Origin: an uncultured SAR86 cluster bacterium
GTDB lineage: Bacteria; Pseudomonadota; Gammaproteobacteria; Magnimaribacterales; Magnimaribacteraceae
Length of the DNA: 64,000 nt
Assembly (NCBI GenBank): GCA_902537425.1
Contig: CACBBD010000002.1
Coordinates: 62,001-126,000 of the forward strand
Reading direction: 5' to 3'
Position numbers and translations under genes: made by a program
Notes under the pieces: generated by a model
Told to the model about the DNA's origin: nothing
The model's input: the letters and a program-made list of their open reading frames with translations, nothing else
Database searches by the model: none
Shown here: piece by piece, positions 41,852 to 52,124 of the stretch
Numbering within the stretch: the stretch's first letter is position 1
How the letters are laid out: each line of letters opens with the position of its first letter

Positions 41852-42640
41852 ATGAAAGATAAGGAATCTATAGAGAATATTTGGAATACGATTCAAAACG
41901 AGACTCAAAAGAGAGTTAAAGCAGAACCTGTACTAGCAAGTTTTTTTCATACGACCATATTGGAGCACAGCTCCTTTTCTGCAGCGATTGCAGATCTAAT
42001 TGCAAATGATCTTGGTAGCAGTTCGGTCCAACCAATGATGCTTAGAAGCGTCATTAAGGATGCAATTAATTCAAGTGAAGAAATTCTTGAGGGAACTATG
42101 ACGGATCTTATTGCAGCAAAGGAAAAAGATCCTTCCTGCAAATATCTGTCTGAGCCTCTGCTCTTTTTTAAAGGATTTAAGTCCTTACAATCCCATAGAG
42201 TAGCCAGCTGGTTATGGGAAAATTCACGACATACTCTTGCTCATTATTTTCAGAGTAGAACATCTGAAGTCTATGGAGTAGATATACATCCAGCAGCAAA
42301 ATTAGGTAAGGGAATAATGATTGATCATGGTACTGGAGTTGTTATAGGAGAAACCTCTGTTATTAAGGATAATGTTTCAATTTTCCAAGGGGTAACTTTA
42401 GGAGGAACTGGTAAAGAAACAGGAGATAGACATCCCAAGGTAATGGAGGGTGTTCTTTTGAGCGCTTCTTCTACAGTGCTCGGAAATGTAGAGATTGGGC
42501 GAAATGCTAAAATAGCTGCTGGGAGTGTTGTCCTAGAGGATGTGAAAGAGGGCGCAACAGTTGCAGGTGTTCCGGCAAAAGAGGTTAGTCAAGCGGTAGA
42601 TAATGTACCTGCTGATGACATCGATCATTTAATCGAATAG
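41852..42640 (+). CDS. cysE: Serine O-acetyltransferase
   Basis: 262 residues. N-terminal SAT helical domain (SFFHTTILEHSSFSAAIADLIANDLG) and a C-terminal left-handed beta-helix; Asp144 (YGVDIHPAAKLG) and His159 (MIDHGTGVVIGET) match the E. coli catalytic pair. Makes O-acetylserine for cysteine synthesis. It shares a short divergent gap (80 bases) with the cobS operon. A crotonase gene follows 9 bases after its stop with an AGGAAG ribosome site. Confidence 0.95.
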   Translation: MKDKESIENIWNTIQNETQKRVKAEPVLASFFHTTILEHSSFSAAIADLIANDLGSSSVQPMMLRSVIKDAINSSEEILEGTMTDLIAAKEKDPSCKYLSEPLLFFKGFKSLQSHRVASWLWENSRHTLAHYFQSRTSEVYGVDIHPAAKLGKGIMIDHGTGVVIGETSVIKDNVSIFQGVTLGGTGKETGDRHPKVMEGVLLSASSTVLGNVEIGRNAKIAAGSVVLEDVKEGATVAGVPAKEVSQAVDNVPADDIDHLIE

Positions 42641-42649
42641 GAAGTATGT

Positions 42650-43531
42650 ATGAAATATGAAACTATAAAATATGAAGTAGAAAGCAACATTTTAACTCTC
42701 ACCTTAAACCGTCCTGAAAAACTAAATGCTTTTACAGGCCAAATGATGGATGAATTAATATCTGCATTTGATGAAGCGGGGAGAGATGACGATGTAAGAG
42801 TGATAATTGTTACAGGTGAAGGTAGAGGATTTTGTGCAGGAGCTGATCTATCTTCTGGATCTAATACTTTTAACAGAGATGTTAGAAATAATAAGGGTGA
42901 TGAGGTAGATCACAAGAAAGATCCAGAGTGGATGAGGGACGGAGGTGGAAAGACTACTTTATCAATATTTGACTGTCCAAAACCTATCATAGCCGCAATT
43001 AATGGTCCCGCTGTTGGAGTAGGTGTGACCATGACTTTACCAATGGATATAAGGCTTGCTAGTGAGGATGCTAAGTTTGGATTTGTTTTTGCTAGAAGAG
43101 GTTTAGTACCTGAGGCTGCTTCAAGTTGGTTTCTGCCACGCTTAGTAGGCATAAGCAAAGCATTAGAATGGACATACTCCGGTAAGGTTTTTAGTGCTTT
43201 AGAGGCTAAACAAGGAGGCTTAATCCGTTCTATCCATAGTCCTGATGAACTTCTTGAAGAAGCGAGGTCGATAGCAAATGAAATTATTCAAAACACTTCA
43301 TCGATATCAGTTTCTCTAACAAGACAGATGTTATGGAAGATGTTAGGAGCAGACCATCCTATGGAGGCTCACAAAGTTGATTCAAGGTTTATATATGAAT
43401 TAGGTAGAGGGGATGATGCTAAAGAAGGTGTTAACTCCTTTCTTGAAAAGAGATCACCTAACTTCCCCAACAAAGTTTCTAAAGATATGCCAGAACATTA
43501 CCCATGGTGGGAAGAAAAGAAATTTACTTAG
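42650..43531 (+). CDS. Enoyl-CoA hydratase/isomerase family protein
   Basis: 293 residues, crotonase fold. NRPEKLNAFTGQMMDEL, GEGRGFCAGADLSSG and KPIIAAINGPAVGVGVTMTLPMDIRLA are conserved; in the second active-site segment (FARRGLVPEAASSWFLPRLVG) a Glu is present in the position of the hydratase/isomerase base. A 30-residue insertion after the first motif (SNTFNRDVRNNKGDEVDHKKD) is typical of one group of long crotonases in gammaproteobacteria. Substrate unknown; tesB starts one base after its stop, suggesting fatty-acyl metabolism. Confidence 0.87.
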   Translation: MKYETIKYEVESNILTLTLNRPEKLNAFTGQMMDELISAFDEAGRDDDVRVIIVTGEGRGFCAGADLSSGSNTFNRDVRNNKGDEVDHKKDPEWMRDGGGKTTLSIFDCPKPIIAAINGPAVGVGVTMTLPMDIRLASEDAKFGFVFARRGLVPEAASSWFLPRLVGISKALEWTYSGKVFSALEAKQGGLIRSIHSPDELLEEARSIANEIIQNTSSISVSLTRQMLWKMLGADHPMEAHKVDSRFIYELGRGDDAKEGVNSFLEKRSPNFPNKVSKDMPEHYPWWEEKKFT

Positions 43532-43532
43532 T

Positions 43533-44402
43533 ATGCAAAAAAAAGCCTTAAAAAAATTAATAAAGTTATTAGATCTTGAGACCTTAGAAGAGAACCTTTT
43601 TAGGGGGCAAAGTGAGAACATAGGTGGCCCCAGAGTTTTTGGTGGCCAAGTAATCGGACAGGCACTGACGGCCGCAGCCAGAACAGTACCTGAGAAGAGA
43701 TATACTCACTCTTTGCATGCTTATTTTCTTCGTCCGGGTGATATGGAGTATCCAATTATCTATGATGTGGAAAGAACACGTGATGGAGGAAGTTTTACTA
43801 CACGACGAGTAGTAGCCATCCAGAAAGGTGAACCTATATTTGATATGGCATTGTCTTTTCATAAAAAAGAAAAGGGTCCATCTCATCAAATAAACATGGA
43901 AGATATTCCCGGTCCAAAAGAATGTGTCAGTGAATTAGAGATCAAAAAGAAAATGATCGATAAAGTACCAGCTAAGTATAGAGATTTCTTTCTTAGGGAA
44001 AAACCAATTGAAATGAGACATTTGCCGGGTGAAAGCATGTTTGATGAACCAAAAAATAAACTTCCCTATAAGCATGTGTGGATGAAAGCAGTTGGAAAAC
44101 TCCCAGATGATGCTTTGCAACACCAAGCTATATTGGCATACGCATCTGACATGGGACTTCTTAGCACTTCGATGAATCCACATAAACTTAGCTTTGCTAA
44201 AGGGAATGTAATGAGCGCAAGCTTAGACCATGCTATGTGGTTTCACCGACCTTTTAGAGCTGATGAATGGATGCTGTATTCTACTGACAGCCCGAGCGCA
44301 AGCAATGCAAGAGGTTTCAATAGAGGCAGTGTTTATACTGAAAAAGGCATTTTGGTTGCTTCAGCGGTTCAAGAAGGTCTAATGCGAGTTGTGAAGAAGT
44401 AG
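43533..44402 (+). CDS. tesB: Acyl-CoA thioesterase II
   Basis: 289 residues from the ATG at 43533; the longer open frame overlaps the crotonase gene and is rejected. Double hot-dog fold: ENLFRGQSENIGGPRVFGGQVIGQAL, LHAYFLRPGD, ILAYASDMGLLSTSMNPH (with the catalytic Asp) and SASNARGFNRGSVYTEKGILVASAVQEGLMR (Thr/Ser and Gln positions). Hydrolyses medium and long acyl-CoA. Convergent with gltD with 23 bases between. Confidence 0.93.
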   Translation: MQKKALKKLIKLLDLETLEENLFRGQSENIGGPRVFGGQVIGQALTAAARTVPEKRYTHSLHAYFLRPGDMEYPIIYDVERTRDGGSFTTRRVVAIQKGEPIFDMALSFHKKEKGPSHQINMEDIPGPKECVSELEIKKKMIDKVPAKYRDFFLREKPIEMRHLPGESMFDEPKNKLPYKHVWMKAVGKLPDDALQHQAILAYASDMGLLSTSMNPHKLSFAKGNVMSASLDHAMWFHRPFRADEWMLYSTDSPSASNARGFNRGSVYTEKGILVASAVQEGLMRVVKK

Positions 44403-44425
44403 TATTCCTCCGAAAGAGCAGACTT

Positions 44426-45877
44426 TTATTTAAGCGTTGTAGACCCCATTAAATGTCGATCAATTTCTCGAGCTGCGGCCCTGCCTTCATTTATTGCCCA
44501 GACTACCAGAGATTGTCCTCTTCTACAGTCGCCAGCAGCAAATACTTTTGGATTAGATGTTTGGTGAACATTGTGTTCAGCTTTGTAATTTGATCTTTCA
44601 TCTAGCTGGATATCTAAATTGTGTACGGAATATTCCTCTGGACCTAGGAACCCCATAGCAAGTAGAATCAGATCCGCTTCCCACTCCTTTTCAGTACCAG
44701 GGATTTCTTTAAAATTTTTATCAACTTCAACAGTCTTGATTCCTCTTAGTGTTCCATCTTTATCTCTTAAGAATTCTTTCCCTGATATTGAATAGACTCT
44801 GGGATCATCACCATATATCTCTTTAGATTCTTCATGACCGTAATCAACCTTATATATTCTTGGGAACAAAGGCCAAGGATTATTATCTGCTCGTTCTTTA
44901 GGAGGTTCAGGCATGATTTCAAAATTTATTAAAGATTTACATCCATGTCTCAAAGAAGTCCCTATACAGTCCGTACCTGTATCTCCACCACCTATTACAA
45001 TGACATTTTTATCTTTTGCAGATATGAAATTCCCATCATCATGTTCGGAGTCTAATAAACTCTTAGTATTCTTTCGCAAGAAATCCATTGCAAAGTGCAC
45101 CCCGTTACCTTCTCTTTCTGGTATGGGCAAGTCTCTTGGATTAGTTGCTCCAGTTGCCATTAAGACGATGTCATTTGACTCAGCTAGCTCTCTGACACTG
45201 ACAGAGTTTTCTCCTTTTCCTCCTACGTCTGCATTTGTAAAGAACTCTATGCCCTCCATTTCCATTATTTCTAGTCTTTGATCGATTATAGATTTATCTA
45301 GCTTCATATTGGGAATGCCATACATCATGAGACCACCTATACGATCTGCTCTTTCATAAACTTTTACGTTGTGACCAACACTATTAAGTTGTTGAGCCGC
45401 AGATAGTCCTGCGGGGCCTGAACCAACTATAGCAACCGACTTTCCAGTTCTATTTTGGGGAATTTGTGGTTTTAGCCAACCGTTTTGAAAGCCCTTATCT
45501 GCTATAGCGAATTCTAAATTCTTAATTGCTACAGGACTTTCTGTTATACCTAGAACACATGCTCCTTCGCAAACTGCTGGACAAACTCTTCCAGTAACTT
45601 CGGGGAAGTTATTTGTTAACATTAATTTATCAAAAGCTTCTTCCCATTTATTTTGATAGACGAGGTCATTCCACTCTGGAATGAGGTTATAAACAGGACA
45701 CCCTTCACCGGATTGGCAAAATGGAACTCCACAATCCATGCATCTAGCACCTTGAACGGCAAGTTTTTCATCATCGTGATCGGTATAGATTTCTTTAAAA
45801 TCTAAGACCCTTTCTTTTGCTGGACGGTAAGGCTCTACTGCCCTTGAGAATTCTTTAAATCCAGTAGTTTTACCCAT
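44426..45877 (-). CDS. gltD: Glutamate synthase small subunit
   Basis: 483 residues. N-terminal Fe-S cluster cysteines in [24 protein letters not shown], then FAD-binding [17 protein letters not shown] and NADPH-binding [15 protein letters not shown], and the C-terminal [17 protein letters not shown]. It transfers electrons from NADPH to the large subunit. Its ATG overlaps the gltB stop by 8 bases. Confidence 0.97.
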   Translation of the reverse strand: MGKTTGFKEFSRAVEPYRPAKERVLDFKEIYTDHDDEKLAVQGARCMDCGVPFCQSGEGCPVYNLIPEWNDLVYQNKWEEAFDKLMLTNNFPEVTGRVCPAVCEGACVLGITESPVAIKNLEFAIADKGFQNGWLKPQIPQNRTGKSVAIVGSGPAGLSAAQQLNSVGHNVKVYERADRIGGLMMYGIPNMKLDKSIIDQRLEIMEMEGIEFFTNADVGGKGENSVSVRELAESNDIVLMATGATNPRDLPIPEREGNGVHFAMDFLRKNTKSLLDSEHDDGNFISAKDKNVIVIGGGDTGTDCIGTSLRHGCKSLINFEIMPEPPKERADNNPWPLFPRIYKVDYGHEESKEIYGDDPRVYSISGKEFLRDKDGTLRGIKTVEVDKNFKEIPGTEKEWEADLILLAMGFLGPEEYSVHNLDIQLDERSNYKAEHNVHQTSNPKVFAAGDCRRGQSLVVWAINEGRAAAREIDRHLMGSTTLK

Positions 45878-48800
45878 TGCTTTGTTGTTTTGTTTTCATT
45901 TCATTTAGAACACGTTTGTAATCCGTTGGCATAACTTTTACGAATTTTTTAGAGGCATTTTCCCAATTTTTAAGGATATTCTCCGCAACAGTCGATTCGG
46001 TATATTTATTATGTTTTAGAATTAAACCTTTGAGGTCAGATAAGTCTTCTTCCAATAGAGGCTCTAACTCAAAAGTTTCATTATTACATTTTTTCTCAAA
46101 GTCACCTTGATCATCAAAAATGTAAGCTATTCCTCCACTCATTCCGGCACCAAAATTCCTTCCTGTTGGACCTAAAATAACAGCTTTACCTCCCGTCATA
46201 TACTCACATCCATGATCTCCAATGCCCTCTACAACTACTGAAGCACCACTATTTCTTACGCAGAATCTTTCCGCAGCTATACCTCTAAAATAAGCTTCAC
46301 CTTCGGTTGCTCCATAGAGGGCTACATTGCCCAAAAGAATATTCTCTTCGGCTTTAAATTTGCTATTTTTAGGAGGATATATGATGAGTTTACCTCCGGA
46401 TAGCCCTTTGCCAACATAGTCATTAGCATCGCCTTCTAGCTTGAATGTAATTCCTTTAACTAACCAAGCAGCAAAGCTTTGTCCAGCCGACCCATTGAAA
46501 TTAATTTCTATCGTATCTTCAGAAAGATTATTGGTCTCCCATACTTTAGCAACTTCGTTTGAAAGCATAGTTCCAACTGTTCTATTAATATTATTAATTT
46601 TGCTATTAAGAACAGTCTTTTCACCTTGTGTAATTGCATTTTTACATTTATCTATCAGAACATTATCCAAGGCTTTGTCAAGACCATGGTCTTGGCTTTG
46701 AGTATTATAGACTTCGGTATTTTCGAAAATCCTTTGAGCAGGCTCAAGGATACCACTGAAATCAAGACCATTTCTTTTCCAGTGATCTATTGCTAGGTCA
46801 GTTTCCAAACAATCAACTCTACCAATCATTTCGTTGACAGTTTTGAAACCCATTTCTGCCATTATCATACGTAAATCTTTGGCTACCATGAAAAGATAAT
46901 TTACTACATGTTCAGGCTTGCCTTTGAATTTTTTTCTTAATTCTTCGTCTTGTGTTGCTATGCCAACTGGACATGTATTGAGGTGACATTTTCTCATCAT
47001 TATGCAACCTAAAGTAACTAAAGGAGCAGTTGCAAATCCGAATTCTTCGGCTCCTAAAAGTGCGGCAATGGCTACATCTCTTCCAGTTTTTATTTGTCCA
47101 TCTGTTTGGAGAACAACTCTTGAGCGTAAGTTGTTCATAACCAAGGTTTGATGAGTTTCAGCTACACCTAATTCCCAAGGAAGTCCTGCGTGCTTTATGG
47201 ACGTAAGAGGAGAAGCACCCGTACCTCCATCATGACCTGCGATTACAAGATGATCAGTTTTAGCTTTCACTACACCAGAGGCAATAGTTCCAACTCCAAC
47301 TTCTGAAACCAACTTCACGCTTATTCTGGAACTTCGATTAGCATTTTTTAAATCATGGATTAATTGGGCTATGTCTTCTATAGAATAAATATCATGATGT
47401 GGAGGAGGGCTGATTAAACCTACTCCAGGAGTTGAATGTCTTATCTTGGCTATATATTCATCAACTTTTTTGCCTGGTAATTCTCCACCTTCACCAGGCT
47501 TGGCCCCTTGCGATATTTTTATTTGTAACTCATCTGAATTGGTTAGATATCTCATCGTTACACCAAACCTACCTGAAGCTACTTGCTTAATTGCTGATCT
47601 TTTAGAAACACCAGATTCATCGGGTGTGAACCTGATAGGATCTTCACCACCTTCGCCAGTATTAGACTTTCCGCCTAATTTATTCATAGCTATTGCTAAT
47701 GACTCATGAGATTCAGTAGAAATCGAACCTAAGCTCATTGCACCTGTTGCAAACCTTTTTACTATTTCCTTTTCACTCTCAACTTCATCTATATTGATTG
47801 GCTCTTGAGTACTTTTGAACTTTAAGAGACCTCTTAGTGAGCTTAGTTTTGTGGAAACTTCATTAGCATGTTTAGCGAAAGCCCAATAAGCATCTTCATC
47901 ATTAGTTCGAGCAGCTAGTTGTAAGGATGAAATGGTTTTCGGGTCCCACATATGAGCATCTCCACCATTTCTCCAATGAAAGTCTCCAGGATTGGGAAGT
48001 GTAGTAACATTAATTTTTTCTTCTGGGTACCCTAAATCATGCCTTCTTTTCTGTTCGTCAAATAATGCTTCAAAGCTTATACCTCCGACCCTGCTTGCTG
48101 TTCCAGGAAATGATTTATCTATGATTTCGTTAGATAGACCGACAGCTTCAAATATTTGTGCACCCTTATAAGAGTGAAGAGTAGATATTCCCATTTTTGC
48201 CATTACTTTAAGGATTCCTTTTTTTGTTCCTTTCTTATAGGCATTTACTATTTGTTCGTTGTTTTTCAAAGTTGCATCTTTTAGAGTACCATCCTCCAAG
48301 GATTGAAATATTGCCTCAAATGCTAGGTATGGATTTATAGCATCTGCTCCATAGCCAAAAAGTAAACAATGGTGATGCACCTCTCTTGCTTCCCCAGTTT
48401 CTATGACAATACCTATTTTTGTTCTAAGTTGATTTTTTATAAGGTGATGATGTACCGAAGAGCAAGACAAAAGTGAGCTAAGAGAGATTCTTGATTCGGA
48501 CACTCCCTTGTCAGATAACACTATAAAAGAATAGCCTTGTTCAATGGCACTCTCTGCTTCCTGACACACTTCATCAAGCCTCGATAGCATACCTTTTATG
48601 CCATCCTCTTTTTGATAGGTTAGATCTATAGTTTTAGTTTTCCAATTACCAACAGAGATTTCTTTGATAGAACTCAATTCTTTATTAGACAGAATTGGAT
48701 TTACAACTCTTAATCTTTTTACATTGTTTTTGTCATTTTCTAAAAGATTTCCTTCAGGGCCAATTAAGCACTCCAGAGACATTATTACCTCTTCTCTAAT

Positions 48801-50429
48801 TGAATCTATCGCTGGATTAGTAACTTGTGCAAATAGCTGTTTAAAATAATCGAATAGCAGTCTGGGCTTATCAGAAAGGCAAGCCAATGCAGCATCATTA
48901 CCCATTGATCCTAGAGGATCTCTTAATTCTGAAACAAGGGGTAAAAGCATGAATTGCATGGTCTCTGTCGTATATCCAAAAGCTCTCATCCTCTCGACGA
49001 GATTATTCCCTACACTATCATCCTCCGATTGACCCTTGAGGTTTTCCAGCTCAACTATGGACTGATTCCAATCTATGTAATCATGTTGATTTGCAATGTC
49101 TTTCTTAATAGTTTCATCAGGAATCATCTCACCCTTTTCAAAATCAATAAGAAACATCTTACCTGGTTGCAACCTGCCTTTTTTAATTACTTTTTTTGGA
49201 TCAACAGGTAATACCCCAACCTCTGATGCCATTATGACTTTATCATCATCGGTCAGATAAAATCTGCTCGGTCTTAAACCATTTCTATCTAAAACTGCTC
49301 CAACTTTTTTTCCATCAGTAAAGACGATGGAGGCAGGCCCATCCCAAGGTTCAATCATAGATGAACTAAATTGGTAGAATGCTTTCTTTTGATCTGACAT
49401 ATTCACATCTGATTGCCATGCTTCCGGTATCATCATCATGACTGACTCTTGTAGGCTTCTTCCAGACAGTAATAGAAATTCTAGGACATTATCAAAACTA
49501 CCTGAATCAGTGCAGTCTAGTTCTGTAATAGGGAAAAGTTTTTCTATTTCTTTGCCAAATAGGTCACTCTCAACAGTTCCTTGCCTTGCTTTCATGGCAT
49601 TCATATTACCTCTGAGGGTATTGATTTCACCGTTATGACACATGTATCTATTTGGCTGGGCTCTATCCCATGACGGAAAAGTATTTGTGCTGAACCTTGA
49701 ATGCACCATAGCTAAATGAGTTTCAAAACTTTTATTTTCTAAATCAGGATAGAAAGGAAAAAGTTGAGAGGGTGTGAGCATTCCCTTATAAACCATTACT
49801 GTAGTTGACAAGCTACATATATAAAAAAGTTTCGCTTCTTTAAGTTCTTCTGAGTTTCGAATTAAGTTACTGATTCTTTTCCTAATTAAATAGAGTTTTC
49901 TATCAAATTCATCCTGGCTAATGCCCTCTGAACATTGAATGAAAAGTTGTTTGATATGTGGTTGTGCGCCTCTAGCAGCGGGACCTACATTGGCTCCTTC
50001 TGAATCTACAGGAACCTCTCTCCAACCTAAGCAGATTTGATTTTCTTCTTTTATGATTGATTCTGTTTTTTTTATGCAGAATTCTCTTTCACTTTGATCA
50101 GTTGGTAAAAATATATTCCCAACTGCGTATTGACCTATTTCAGGGAGATTTATTTCAATTTTTTTGGCTTCTGCTCTAAAAAAACCATCTGGTAATGCCA
50201 TAAGTATTCCAGCTCCATCGCCTGTATTTTCTTCAAACCCACATCCACCCCTATGATCCATTTGAGAATTCACATGAAAAGCATCATCCATTATTTCTCT
50301 TGATGGAATACCCTTAATATTGGCGACTAATCCGACACCACAAGAATCTTTCTCAAATTGTGGGTCATATAATCCCCTTTTTTTGGGGAAGCCAAACCTG
50401 TACTTGTCTTTAAGTCTAAAATTTTTCAT
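45870..50429 (-). CDS. gltB: Glutamate synthase large subunit
   Basis: 1519 residues from the ATG at 50429; a TTG 31 codons upstream is rejected because the ATG places the Ntn nucleophile Cys30 (EKDSCGVGLVA) after a 29-residue propeptide, close to other GltB proteins. Order: class II glutamine amidotransferase, central domain, FMN synthase domain with MMRKCHLNTCPVGIATQ (3Fe-4S cysteines), and the C-terminal GXGXG helix (GGKAVILGPTGRNFGAGMSGG). Makes two glutamates from glutamine and 2-oxoglutarate with GltD. In Pseudomonas a SPOR-domain gene (damX) lies between aroB and gltB; here aroB follows by about 107 bases and it is absent. Confidence 0.95.
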   Translation of the reverse strand: MKNFRLKDKYRFGFPKKRGLYDPQFEKDSCGVGLVANIKGIPSREIMDDAFHVNSQMDHRGGCGFEENTGDGAGILMALPDGFFRAEAKKIEINLPEIGQYAVGNIFLPTDQSEREFCIKKTESIIKEENQICLGWREVPVDSEGANVGPAARGAQPHIKQLFIQCSEGISQDEFDRKLYLIRKRISNLIRNSEELKEAKLFYICSLSTTVMVYKGMLTPSQLFPFYPDLENKSFETHLAMVHSRFSTNTFPSWDRAQPNRYMCHNGEINTLRGNMNAMKARQGTVESDLFGKEIEKLFPITELDCTDSGSFDNVLEFLLLSGRSLQESVMMMIPEAWQSDVNMSDQKKAFYQFSSSMIEPWDGPASIVFTDGKKVGAVLDRNGLRPSRFYLTDDDKVIMASEVGVLPVDPKKVIKKGRLQPGKMFLIDFEKGEMIPDETIKKDIANQHDYIDWNQSIVELENLKGQSEDDSVGNNLVERMRAFGYTTETMQFMLLPLVSELRDPLGSMGNDAALACLSDKPRLLFDYFKQLFAQVTNPAIDSIREEVIMSLECLIGPEGNLLENDKNNVKRLRVVNPILSNKELSSIKEISVGNWKTKTIDLTYQKEDGIKGMLSRLDEVCQEAESAIEQGYSFIVLSDKGVSESRISLSSLLSCSSVHHHLIKNQLRTKIGIVIETGEAREVHHHCLLFGYGADAINPYLAFEAIFQSLEDGTLKDATLKNNEQIVNAYKKGTKKGILKVMAKMGISTLHSYKGAQIFEAVGLSNEIIDKSFPGTASRVGGISFEALFDEQKRRHDLGYPEEKINVTTLPNPGDFHWRNGGDAHMWDPKTISSLQLAARTNDEDAYWAFAKHANEVSTKLSSLRGLLKFKSTQEPINIDEVESEKEIVKRFATGAMSLGSISTESHESLAIAMNKLGGKSNTGEGGEDPIRFTPDESGVSKRSAIKQVASGRFGVTMRYLTNSDELQIKISQGAKPGEGGELPGKKVDEYIAKIRHSTPGVGLISPPPHHDIYSIEDIAQLIHDLKNANRSSRISVKLVSEVGVGTIASGVVKAKTDHLVIAGHDGGTGASPLTSIKHAGLPWELGVAETHQTLVMNNLRSRVVLQTDGQIKTGRDVAIAALLGAEEFGFATAPLVTLGCIMMRKCHLNTCPVGIATQDEELRKKFKGKPEHVVNYLFMVAKDLRMIMAEMGFKTVNEMIGRVDCLETDLAIDHWKRNGLDFSGILEPAQRIFENTEVYNTQSQDHGLDKALDNVLIDKCKNAITQGEKTVLNSKINNINRTVGTMLSNEVAKVWETNNLSEDTIEINFNGSAGQSFAAWLVKGITFKLEGDANDYVGKGLSGGKLIIYPPKNSKFKAEENILLGNVALYGATEGEAYFRGIAAERFCVRNSGASVVVEGIGDHGCEYMTGGKAVILGPTGRNFGAGMSGGIAYIFDDQGDFEKKCNNETFELEPLLEEDLSDLKGLILKHNKYTESTVAENILKNWENASKKFVKVMPTDYKRVLNEMKTKQQSNG

Positions 50430-50536
50430 ATTTAGTGGGTTGTGGACCCTCAGTTTACTATTTAGTAAAAAAGTTAGTTCTGAGAGTTGCGCAGGTGCGT
50501 AATTGTACCTTTTGTTGAGCAATCTGGGAAGTTTGC

Positions 50537-51610
50537 CTAGTCTAATTTAATAGACTCAATAATATCGGATTCTTGAATATCTGATAAAATCTGTGCTTCT
50601 CCGATGGAGCTTAGCAAAATAAAATTAAGACTATCACCTTTCTTTTTTTTATCTGCTGACATCAGTTTAATCAAATCATTTGGTTGAAATTCACTTTTTA
50701 ATAGTTCCTCAGACATAATCGAATAAATAAGTTGCTTAATCTTATCTACTTCTTTTTTTTCGAGATTCAGGATTTTTTGAGATAAATTTGTAGCCATAAT
50801 CATTCCTAGTGCAACAGCCTCGCCATGAGAAATTCTCTCATAGTTACCGTAAACTTCAATAGCATGTCCAAAAGTATGACCAAAGTTAAGCCATTTTCTT
50901 ATTCCTTGCTCGGTTTCATCCTTTGAGACTACTTCTGCTTTTATCTCGATGGATTTAGAGATAGCTTTTAATAGCTTTACATCATTAGCCTCTAAAAGGT
51001 TTTTTATATTTTCTTCTAACCATTTGAAAAAGGTTTCATCTTTGATTAATGCATGTTTAATAATCTCTGCCAGACCTTCTCTGATTTGTACTTTTTCTAA
51101 ACTTTTTAAAAGTTTAGTATCGGTCAATACCTTTGAAGGTTGATGAAAAGCTCCGATCATATTCTTTCCTTTAGGATGATTTATGGCTGTTTTTCCACCT
51201 ACCGAAGCATCGACTTGAGATAGTAAGGTTGAGGGAAACAGAACAAAGTCGACTCCTCTTAGGAAGGTAGCAGCTGCAAATCCTGTTATGTCACAAATAA
51301 TACCTCCTCCTAGAGCAAAAAGGATGCATTCTCTACTATAGCTTTTCTCAATAAGTAGATCATGAATGATAGCTAATGTTTCACTAGACTTATTTTCCTC
51401 ACTTGCTTCTATAGTTATTTCAGAATACTTTGATGATATATTTGACAGAGTTACCTGAACCTCATTTTTTATTGATTCATCAATTTTTGAATCAATTACT
51501 AATAGGATTTCTTTATTTGAAAACTCTAGTAAATTATTTTCACCAAGAATATCTGTTCCTACTAAAACCGTATAATTTCTAGAATCTGTATTTATCTTTA
51601 TCTCTTTCAT
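50537..51610 (-). CDS. aroB: 3-dehydroquinate synthase
   Basis: 357 residues. LFALGGGIICDITGFAAATFLRGVDF (NAD and substrate), LLSQVDASVGGKTAINHPKGKNMIGAFHQP and the metal-binding HTFGHAIEV and HGEAVALGM motifs are all present. Second step of the shikimate pathway. Its ATG overlaps the aroK stop by 4 bases (ATGA). Confidence 0.96.
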   Translation of the reverse strand: MKEIKINTDSRNYTVLVGTDILGENNLLEFSNKEILLVIDSKIDESIKNEVQVTLSNISSKYSEITIEASEENKSSETLAIIHDLLIEKSYSRECILFALGGGIICDITGFAAATFLRGVDFVLFPSTLLSQVDASVGGKTAINHPKGKNMIGAFHQPSKVLTDTKLLKSLEKVQIREGLAEIIKHALIKDETFFKWLEENIKNLLEANDVKLLKAISKSIEIKAEVVSKDETEQGIRKWLNFGHTFGHAIEVYGNYERISHGEAVALGMIMATNLSQKILNLEKKEVDKIKQLIYSIMSEELLKSEFQPNDLIKLMSADKKKKGDSLNFILLSSIGEAQILSDIQESDIIESIKLD

Positions 51611-52104
51611 TTTTTTAACTTTGTAACGATCAGATCTACCGCATCATTTGCATCATTTGTTTCTTTTATAGTTATATCGCTACAAGTTTCATAAATTGGA
51701 TTGCGTATCTCAGCAATTTTTCTGAGTGTCTTTTCTTTATCAACCCCATAAAGAAGGGGCCTATCTTGATCATCAATAGTTCTTTCTAATTGAGTTTGGA
51801 TACTTATTTCCAAGTATATTACTGTACCTTTATTCAATAATTCTCTATTTTCTTCTCTTAAAACTATACCGCCGCCTGTAGAAATCACACAACTTTCATT
51901 AGTAGTGAGATTACTAAAAGCTTCATACTCCCTGTCTCTAAATTTTTCTTCACCTTCAACATCAAAAATCCAAGATATTTTAGCTCCGGCTTTTTTCTCA
52001 ATTTCATTATCTATATCAAAAAAATCTAGACCTAACCTTTTAGAGAGTTTTCTGCCTACGGTAGACTTCCCAGAAGCCATAGAGCCGATAATTATTAGCC
52101 TCAT
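51607..52104 (-). CDS. aroK: Shikimate kinase
   Basis: 165 residues. IIIGSMASGKSTVGRKLSKRL is the P-loop, DFFDIDNEIEKKAG binds shikimate through the DxD motif, and STGGGIVL is the second shikimate loop; DRPLLYG is the lid. Its ATG lies only 20 bases from the divergent mrcA ATG, so its promoter must sit inside mrcA. Confidence 0.96.
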   Translation of the reverse strand: MRLIIIGSMASGKSTVGRKLSKRLGLDFFDIDNEIEKKAGAKISWIFDVEGEEKFRDREYEAFSNLTTNESCVISTGGGIVLREENRELLNKGTVIYLEISIQTQLERTIDDQDRPLLYGVDKEKTLRKIAEIRNPIYETCSDITIKETNDANDAVDLIVTKLKK

Positions 52105-52124
52105 TGGGTTATTATAACTCCTAG

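Noticed and set aside
43413..43532. Longer tesB frame starting inside the crotonase gene
   Set aside because: Those residues are out-of-frame crotonase code; the ATG right after its stop gives a standard TesB.
50430..50522. Upstream TTG extension of gltB
   Set aside because: The ATG at 50429 gives a normal 29-residue propeptide before Cys30; the extension has no family match.
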